Below are positions 1-5,700 of a stretch of 8,694 bases of DNA, one piece after another. Origin of the DNA: Deltaproteobacteria bacterium (GTDB lineage Bacteria; Desulfobacterota; DSM-4660; Desulfatiglandales; Desulfatiglandaceae); NCBI GenBank assembly GCA_019314425.1, contig JAFCZI010000079.1, positions 1 to 8,694 on the forward strand, read 5' to 3'. The notes beneath the pieces were generated by a model. The model was not told the origin of the DNA, ran no database searches, and worked only from the letters and a program-made list of their open reading frames with translations. Each line of letters starts with the position of its first letter. The first letter of the stretch is position 1. The position numbers and the translations under genes are program-made.

Positions 1-102
1 CGGGTCGAGAAGTACAACCAGCTGCTCCGTATTGAAGAAGATCTGGGAATTGCGGCCGTCTATGCGGGCAAGGACGCTTTTGTGCGACCCGTGCGCTTCT
101 GA
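1..102 (+). CDS. C-terminal fragment of an unidentified protein (5' end outside the window)
   Basis: The first base starts a codon of an open frame that runs 33 sense codons to a TGA at 100-102. The visible tail is charged and probably helical at first ([16 protein letters not shown]), then ends in a short aromatic/basic stretch (DAFVRPVRF). No motif can be assigned and I do not recognise the family. The stop lies 24 bp before the ATG of the PsiE-family gene on the same strand, with that gene's ribosome binding site in the gap, so the two could be co-transcribed. Confidence refers to its being the end of a real gene, not to any function. Confidence 0.65.
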   Translation, partial: RVEKYNQLLRIEEDLGIAAVYAGKDAFVRPVRF

Positions 103-110
103 GTATTCAA

Positions 111-117
111 AGGGAGG
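111..117 (+). promoter_or_regulatory. Ribosome binding site of the PsiE-family gene
   Basis: AGGGAGG lies 9 nt before the ATG at 127. It is a strong Shine-Dalgarno match that supports this start. Confidence 0.7.
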
Positions 118-126
118 AAGATCCAA

Positions 127-591
127 ATGAAAAAAGGGGCTTTATACTGGGCCGAATGGGCCGAGAGGGGAATCTACTGGGCTGTGGGTACGCTGCTCAT
201 TGTCGTAGCGGTTATTTTCCTCGTCTTCATTGTCGTGGAGGGCATACCCCTCTATTTCAAGGGAGAATTCGCAACGGCAACCATCAAGCTCTTTGACCAG
301 GCCCTGCTCACACTCATGCTTGCCCAGGTCGTCTACACCACAGTTGCCTTCCTTAAGGTTGGCACACTTCAGGTGGAACCCATTCTCGTGGTGGGCATTA
401 TCGCATCGGTGCGGCGCATCCTGGTGCTGACGGCCGTGGTGGCGGGCACAGCCGGTAATGTGGGGGCATCCCTGACCTTCCGGCAGGACATGGTGGAAAT
501 CGGGCTGCTCTCCGTTACCGTATTCATTTTAGCGGTGGCCATCTATCTGGTCCGCAAATCCAAGAGTTTTCCGCCTTCAGGTGAAGAATAA
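127..591 (+). CDS. PsiE-family (phosphate-starvation-inducible E) inner membrane protein
   Basis: This is a 154-residue integral membrane protein with four predicted transmembrane helices at about residues 17-39, 54-77, 82-103 and 123-142. The third carries the family hallmark: Glu-Pro at 84-85, then VVGIIASVRRILVLT, with the paired arginines at 96-97. Length fits the PsiE family, whose E. coli member is about 136 residues. A strong ribosome binding site (111-117) supports the ATG at 127. In E. coli psiE is induced by phosphate starvation and its biochemical role is unknown; no Pho box was identified here, so phosphate control is not shown by this sequence. It follows the unidentified gene ending at 102 by 24 bp and may share its transcript. 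Downstream it faces the minus-strand iron-sulfur protein across a 255-bp gap. Confidence 0.85.
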   Translation: MKKGALYWAEWAERGIYWAVGTLLIVVAVIFLVFIVVEGIPLYFKGEFATATIKLFDQALLTLMLAQVVYTTVAFLKVGTLQVEPILVVGIIASVRRILVLTAVVAGTAGNVGASLTFRQDMVEIGLLSVTVFILAVAIYLVRKSKSFPPSGEE

Positions 592-846
592 GAGCGTCAG
601 GCCGCAGTTCAGCAGCCTTCAGATAGAGCTCCGCTCTTAAACGGTTGCCAAACCACAATGAATTTTCAGAAAGGAGAGCCAATTTCAAAATGTTCAATTT
701 TGTTCGAGGTCAAGGAAGGCGAAAATTTTAACCGCAGGAATATATTGGATATTTCGAGGATTAACCCGTTTTATTAAGAACGGGTGAGCTTGACGCAGAG
801 ATCGGGCAAAATGGGACGTTTTGAAACTGGCTCAGGAGTATCCGGT
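592..846. other. Convergent intergenic region with several short inverted repeats
   Basis: No gene is seen in this 255-bp junction between converging genes. It holds four short inverted repeats. One is AGAGC/GCTCT at 625-637 with a 3-nt loop. Another is CAAAAT/ATTTTG at 686-702 with a 5-nt loop. A third is AATAT/ATATT at 739-753, and the fourth is ACCCGTT/AACGGGT at 764-785. The part from about 660 to 790 is clearly more A+T-rich than the flanking genes. It may hold transcription end signals or a dispersed intergenic repeat; neither can be settled from this window. Confidence 0.5.
764..785. terminator. Possible bidirectional terminator-like hairpin
   Basis: A perfect 7-bp stem ACCCGTT/AACGGGT encloses the 8-nt loop TTATTAAG, between two genes that converge. 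The position (61 bp past the stop of the minus-strand gene) suits transcription termination. However, neither strand shows a T-run right after the stem, so it is not a canonical intrinsic terminator. Confidence 0.25.
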
Positions 847-1596
847 TTATAATTGATCACCGTAGGGGACCCGTTCCAGGATCTCTCCAAATCGTTCCCC
901 ACCAATGGAAAAGTGCCGGTAATGATCCAGGCACCGATCCAGCGTTTCCAGAACCTGGGCAGGCGTGTAAATGGACGACAGCGCCTCCGCCAGCTTGGGA
1001 TGCCTTCCCAATTTGCCCCCCAGAAGGATTCGATATCCCTTCTCCGCCGAGACAAGGGTTCCGGTAGGGCATACCCCGATACATTGTCCGCAAGCCAGAC
1101 ATCCGGATTCATCAATCCGGACCGCGTCCCCCTGCAAGACGATGGCCTCTTCTTTGCAGATCGCTTCGCAGGCCCCGCAAGCGCTGCAAGGTTCTTTGGA
1201 CACCTTGGGCCTTTCGGCTCCCAGCAGTCCGAAATCCGCTATTTGGGGGCGGGAACACCCGTTGGGGCAATCGGAAACCGACACCCGGAATTCATGGTGC
1301 ATCTTTAAAGGCCCTTTTACTTTCTCCTGCAAAAAACTTCGGAGGTTTTTCCCCTCCAGAACCGTTCCCATCTTTTCCGGAAGGCCTTCGGTATGGCACG
1401 CACGGTTGGGGCAGTCCCCGGCGCCAAAACAGGTTTCGATCCCGTACCCCTTCACTTCCTGTTCCCTTTTGGTTGAGAACTGTTCCTGGCTTTCGTTCAT
1501 GTGGCTCATGTTTACCGTACCGGTGCCTTTTGATCGGGCCTCGTCTTCCACGCGTTTTTTGACCCGCTTTCTGACGAAAATATGTGAGCAGGCCAA
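847..1596 (-). CDS. PCP_red / sulfite-nitrite reductase [4Fe-4S] region / 2x[4Fe-4S] ferredoxin protein
   Basis: This is a 249-residue, probably cytoplasmic iron-sulfur redox protein. Residues about 4-33 resemble the second part of a PCP_red domain (IFVRKRVKKRVEDEAR), known from protochlorophyllide reductase subunit B and from stand-alone Desulfobacterota proteins. Then comes the sulfite/nitrite reductase siroheme-[4Fe-4S] signature: CX5C at C56/C62 and CX3C at C110/C114 (DCPNGCSRPQIADFG). Two ferredoxin clusters follow, C137/C140/C143/C147 and C166/C169/C172/C176, and then the reductase-type motif GGKLGRHPKLAE. The ferredoxin-like half-domain that normally precedes the first cysteine pair in true sulfite reductases is not visible, so catalysis of sulfite reduction is unproven; electron transfer is a safer inference. 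The start is uncertain. TTG at 1596 keeps the PCP_red-like segment but has no clear ribosome binding site. The first ATG codons (1509, 1500) would delete it. The frame stays open upstream to a stop at 1666-1668 without any ATG or GTG. The 47-bp gap to the lipoprotein stop allows co-transcription. Confidence 0.8.
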   Translation of the reverse strand: MACSHIFVRKRVKKRVEDEARSKGTGTVNMSHMNESQEQFSTKREQEVKGYGIETCFGAGDCPNRACHTEGLPEKMGTVLEGKNLRSFLQEKVKGPLKMHHEFRVSVSDCPNGCSRPQIADFGLLGAERPKVSKEPCSACGACEAICKEEAIVLQGDAVRIDESGCLACGQCIGVCPTGTLVSAEKGYRILLGGKLGRHPKLAEALSSIYTPAQVLETLDRCLDHYRHFSIGGERFGEILERVPYGDQL

Positions 1597-1643
1597 AATA
1601 GGCGAAGATGGGGTGCTGGCCGAATATTTACACCCACCGGACC

Positions 1644-2633
1644 TCAGTTTAAGGCATCCAGGAGCTTAAATGCGGCACCGGGACTGACGCCTATGCTCCC
1701 TGACACAGAGCTGGAACTCTTTTTTGTGGTGATGGATCCGTCCGAATTGTAATGGGTGGTGCTTGAGCTGGTTTTGCCAAGCGTGGTGCTTTTTTCGTAT
1801 TTCGGCCAATGAACTTCCCCTAAAGCCCTCAGTACTTTTTTTGAATTGATTTGCTGCGGCGAAAAGCGTTCAGCGGGATCTTCGATTGTTTGCCCGGGTT
1901 GTACGGTGTCCTCTACCTGCCATTCGCCTCTGCCGATTCGGTCGGCGCGATAAGTTTTGTAACTCTGCTGACCTTGATATTTTGAAGCGAGTGAAAAATT
2001 CCTTATCAGGCGATTTCCCCTTTTAATGGCGTCTTCGGGAATGACGGCAAATGTTATGTTTGATGCGTTGTTTGTCCAGCTCGTAGTCTCGCCGGTCTTA
2101 GAAGTTTCAAGGGCGTTTTCCAGCAGTTGTTCGTCGTGAGCGTCCATTTGAGACAGGGGGGACATCGGATTTGATTTGGCCTGCGCCGCTTCCGCTTCTG
2201 TTGTTGTTTGTTGAAAACCCTGAACAGGGGACAAGCAAACACTGACTGCGGAAGGTATGAGGATATAGGCCTGGCCAGTCATCTCCTGGTCGTTAATGGA
2301 TTGTACGCCACTGTTTATCCCCTGGGCCACGTTGTTAAAAAGAGAACCCGTGGTTACCCCCGAGTTGATGGCGTTCAAAAGAACTTCTTCCTGCTGGTAC
2401 TTGCGTTTAATGATAACATCCCGTTGTTGATAACCTTTTTTTGTAAGCGTCAGGATATGATCCTGAGTGCATACAAGGTCCAGCGTGCAGGGCGTTGTTT
2501 GTTTTTCGCGACCGTCAACATGTACCTGTGCGCCTGAAGGATTTGTTGACACAGGGATTGCCTGAGTTTTTATCATGGAACCGCAGGCTGTGAGAAAAAA
2601 AAGAGTTATGATTAAGGGAAAAAATCGAAGCAT
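1644..2633 (-). CDS. Outer-membrane-type lipoprotein with PEGA domain and surface-antigen-like region
   Basis: This 329-residue protein begins with a short signal peptide and a lipobox, LTAC, giving lipidated Cys17 followed by Gly-Ser. It is therefore predicted to be anchored to an envelope membrane; the absence of Asp after the cysteine favours the outer membrane. Residues about 27-77 fit a PEGA repeat (STNPSGAQVHVDG, then a hydrophobic strand and KKGYQQRDV), a small beta-sandwich common in surface proteins. Residues about 86-134 are Gly/Ser/Asn-rich and then hydrophobic. Residues about 165-241 (ALETSKTGETTSWTNN to GRGEWQV) resemble the C-terminal region of 17-kDa / RT0821-type surface antigens, but lack that family's usual cysteines; this is an inference from pattern only. 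The tail (about 283-315) is rich in Ser and Thr. The ATG at 2633 is supported by a strong AAAGGAG. Its specific role is unknown. The giant helicase stops 89 bp upstream. Confidence 0.75.
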   Translation of the reverse strand: MLRFFPLIITLFFLTACGSMIKTQAIPVSTNPSGAQVHVDGREKQTTPCTLDLVCTQDHILTLTKKGYQQRDVIIKRKYQQEEVLLNAINSGVTTGSLFNNVAQGINSGVQSINDQEMTGQAYILIPSAVSVCLSPVQGFQQTTTEAEAAQAKSNPMSPLSQMDAHDEQLLENALETSKTGETTSWTNNASNITFAVIPEDAIKRGNRLIRNFSLASKYQGQQSYKTYRADRIGRGEWQVEDTVQPGQTIEDPAERFSPQQINSKKVLRALGEVHWPKYEKSTTLGKTSSSTTHYNSDGSITTKKSSSSVSGSIGVSPGAAFKLLDALN

Positions 2634-2643
2634 TTTTATAAGT

Positions 2644-2650
2644 CTCCTTT
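2644..2650 (-). promoter_or_regulatory. Ribosome binding site of the PEGA lipoprotein gene
   Basis: On the minus strand the sequence reads AAAGGAG, followed by 10 nt (ACTTATAAAA) and the ATG at 2633. It fixes the start that gives the lipoprotein signal peptide. Confidence 0.7.
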
Positions 2651-2722
2651 ACAGTGTGTTGTCATCAAAAAATGGGTTTTTGTCCGTATCTTTTTGCCAA
2701 GCCCTTACCAAGCGACACGGTA

Positions 2723-5700
2723 TCAAAGAAAAAAGAGGCTCCCCCTTTCCTTGCAGTGTTCATAAAATTCCTTGAAACAGGCATTGTTCCCAAGATCCTT
2801 CTCACTGTCGGGAATGGCGGAGAAAAAAGATTTGCTGCCAACCACGATGAGCTTTTTCCTCGCTCTGGTGATGACCACGTTAAATCGGTTAGGATTGTTC
2901 AGGAACCCTGACATCATACTGTCTCGATCCGATGTTGTAAATCCGAAAATGATCACGTCCCTTTCCGCGCCTTGAACCCGCTCCACCGTGTCAATGAGGG
3001 GCAGTTCATGCCCTGTTTTCTCAAGCAAACCGGAAAGACGGGCGGAGATGCTGTTGTTCTGAGCGCGATGGGGGGAGATCAAGGCGATTTGCTCCGGTTG
3101 AACGGAAAAATGGGTGATCAATCGGCAGGCAATGCGGGAAATGATATCGGCTTCCGGCGCACATTCCTGATGGTGTCGGCGATGATCCATGATTGCGAGG
3201 GTTACGGGTCGGTCCGGATCAATCAGTTTATCTATTTTGTTATCGGAAATTTCGTCTTTCAGGGCGAGTCGTGAACCGGCGTTTTCAGGGGCGGGATGAA
3301 GGGCGCCGTTGTACCAGGTGTGGCTCGGGAACCGACAGAGTTCGCGGTTCATTCGGTAGGTGACATTCAGACGGACGCGATTTTCGGTGTTGTTAGGCCG
3401 AGAGAGATGCTCAAGAATTGATTTTCGAATGTCCAACGGTTTTTCGCCCGGCGAAAGGGGCTCTGTATCGTCCCTTTCATCACGACCCAAAACAATGGGA
3501 GGCAACTGTTTAACGTCCCCCAGAAGGAGATAATTTCCCTTTCCATAGGCCAGCGTAAGCGCCGCTTGGGGAACCAGCATCTGGGAGGCCTCATCCAATG
3601 CCATCCAGTCGAAATACGGGGGGAAATGGCCGTTGCGGCTGTCAAAAAGGTTGTAGAGTCCGTATCCGGTAGCGCCGAGAATCAGGTATCGGCGGCTGAA
3701 AACATCTTCGGGATCATTGGAGGTTTCAACGCTGAAGGGATCGTCGTCTTTTGCGGGTTCATCGGGTTTGCCCCACTTAATTAACCGTGCGGGAAAGCCT
3801 TCCAGGTTGAACTGTTTCAACAACCGCGCGATTTTTAGAAGGGCATTGTCGATGGCCTGGTGGGTCAGGGCGCTCAGAGCGATGCGCAAGGGTTCTCCCG
3901 ATTCATGGGCGTGAAGGACGAGCGCGATCAGCATCCAGCCCAGAAGATGGGTTTTGCCGGTTCCGGGAGGTCCGTCAATGAGACTCAGTTGATAGGAGAA
4001 AGGGAGTCCCATGGCTTGCCTCTGTGCGGCATTGAGTTCAATCATGGAACTGTTTCGTGCGAGCCATTTCCCTATCCAGGGTGAGGAATTTTGATACTGC
4101 GCGCGGGGGTGTTTGTCCCGCAATATGCGTGAAAACGGATGCTCATCCCGGCTCAGAACGGCTTTGACCCCGTGGAGCAGTTTGGGGGTGGTCCAGTCTT
4201 CCGCATCCTCTTCCAGAGAATAATGAATACGTCGGTTCAAGGCCAGGTGTCCCTGCCGGGAGCCGATGGACAGGGTTTTTCCGGTTGGGGCATAGCGGTT
4301 CAGGATAACGGAAAACCCGCTTTGAAGGTCACGCGTCCCTTGAAACACCAGTTTCAAAAAATCCCCTTCCCGGAATTTGGATGTGCCATTGTTATGGATT
4401 ACGGAAAAGTTGTATCGGAACTTTCCTTCATGGTCCAACTCTTTTCCTGTAAAGCGAAGCGGCCCCATGGCCCGGAAACGATCCACCCGCTCCTCCAGGG
4501 AATATGCCTGCAGCGACAGAATATCTTCCTGCCTTAAACGCTGCTCTTCTTTCACGAATTGGATATATGCTTTGGATGGATTTTCTTTTTTCGGCCCTGT
4601 TTTCCACTCCTCCTGCTGCCGGTTGCTTATCAGGTGGTCCATGAGCCATTTTCTTAAGTGGTCGCAGAACAACAGGGCATCTTTCAGTTCAACATCATAT
4701 GGGTCCCCGTGAAACAGACTGAGGGGCCTTTTCAGGGCCGGCGCCAAACCCAGAACGTGATTCAGGGAATAGAGGGTGAGTTCCCCGGGGATGGGAAGCG
4801 TGAAATGGTTTCTGAACCCATGGCGAAGATCAGTCCAGTGGTTTTGAACCATGTCTGCGATCAATTCATGTTCTTCCGGACTTCCCATCTCCCCGGCCCA
4901 TTCAAGAAGCAGGGACGGGGTTCTGTTGCCAAAGGAAAACACATGCGGCCCCTTGCCGTTTTTTACGGCCTCCTTCCAGATGGCCAAAAACATTGCGAAA
5001 TCATGCCACGCCGATTTCTTGTGGGTGTCGCTTGTTTGCATTTCCCAGGTGTGAACCTCCGACTTGCCGTTTTCATTTGCAACCCTAAACCCCAGGGTCG
5101 GGTTATGGGAAGGCACTGGTCCGGGGACTGCCAGGAGAATTATGGGTGTTGAGATATTGGATGGAAAAAGTTGCGTAATTTTGTTGTTCAGTAAAATATG
5201 ATGGTTTGAGAGAGCGTTGATTCCGGACTTCAGTTGTTTATGCGTATGGGGCGGCATGCGATCCGGTTCGATCCCCGAGGCCTCCAGCCACTGTTTGGCC
5301 CGGTCCATGCTTTTGAGGTCCAGCGTTCTCAGTTGATCCAGTTGTCCGGGGGACAGGTTTGGCAAAAACTGGATGTCTTCACGGCTCAGGGCTTCCTGAT
5401 AGCAGAAGTTGAACCATTGGCAATAAGCGCAATGGCGCTTGAGTTGAAACCCTGCCGCCCGCGCATTTTTTGATAGAATGGCATCCAGGTTTTGAATCAA
5501 TGCCGGGAAAGCCGCCAGATACGGATGCAAATCGAATTCGTGCTCCACCATTTTCCCCGTCTTTTTTTTATCGGGCAACACCAGAAATCCTCGGTTTGAG
5601 ATGGCGACGGATTCATTTATTTCCCGTGATGCGATCATCTTTTTAAGCAGAAAGGCGTAGAAGGCCGTCTGCCACTTGTGGTGAAATCGGGGGGCAGGGC

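Noticed and set aside
625..637. AGAGC/GCTCT hairpin after the PsiE-family gene as an intrinsic terminator
   Set aside because: The stem is only 5 bp and no T-run follows, so it was not called as a terminator.
690..731. 13-codon plus-strand mini-ORF (MFNFVRGQGRRKF) with AAGGAG at 671-676
   Set aside because: It is very short, the Shine-Dalgarno spacing of 13 nt is long, and it lies across the 686-702 inverted repeat, so chance is the simpler explanation.
774..1115. 113-codon minus-strand frame overlapping the 3' end of the iron-sulfur protein gene
   Set aside because: It is an alternative frame of the same DNA. The product lacks motifs, and the intact reductase-type C-terminus (GGKLGRHPKLAE to the stop at 847) shows that no frameshift moves into it.
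847..1509. Shorter version of the iron-sulfur protein starting at the ATG at 1509
   Set aside because: Not excluded, but it would discard the PCP_red-like segment (FVRKRVKKRVEDEAR) that fits known relatives, and the ribosome binding site before it is weak and distant.
971..1669. 232-codon plus-strand open frame opposite the iron-sulfur protein gene
   Set aside because: It is antisense to the perfectly spaced cysteine motifs of the minus-strand gene and its product is low-complexity Ser/Pro/Arg-rich sequence without a recognisable family.
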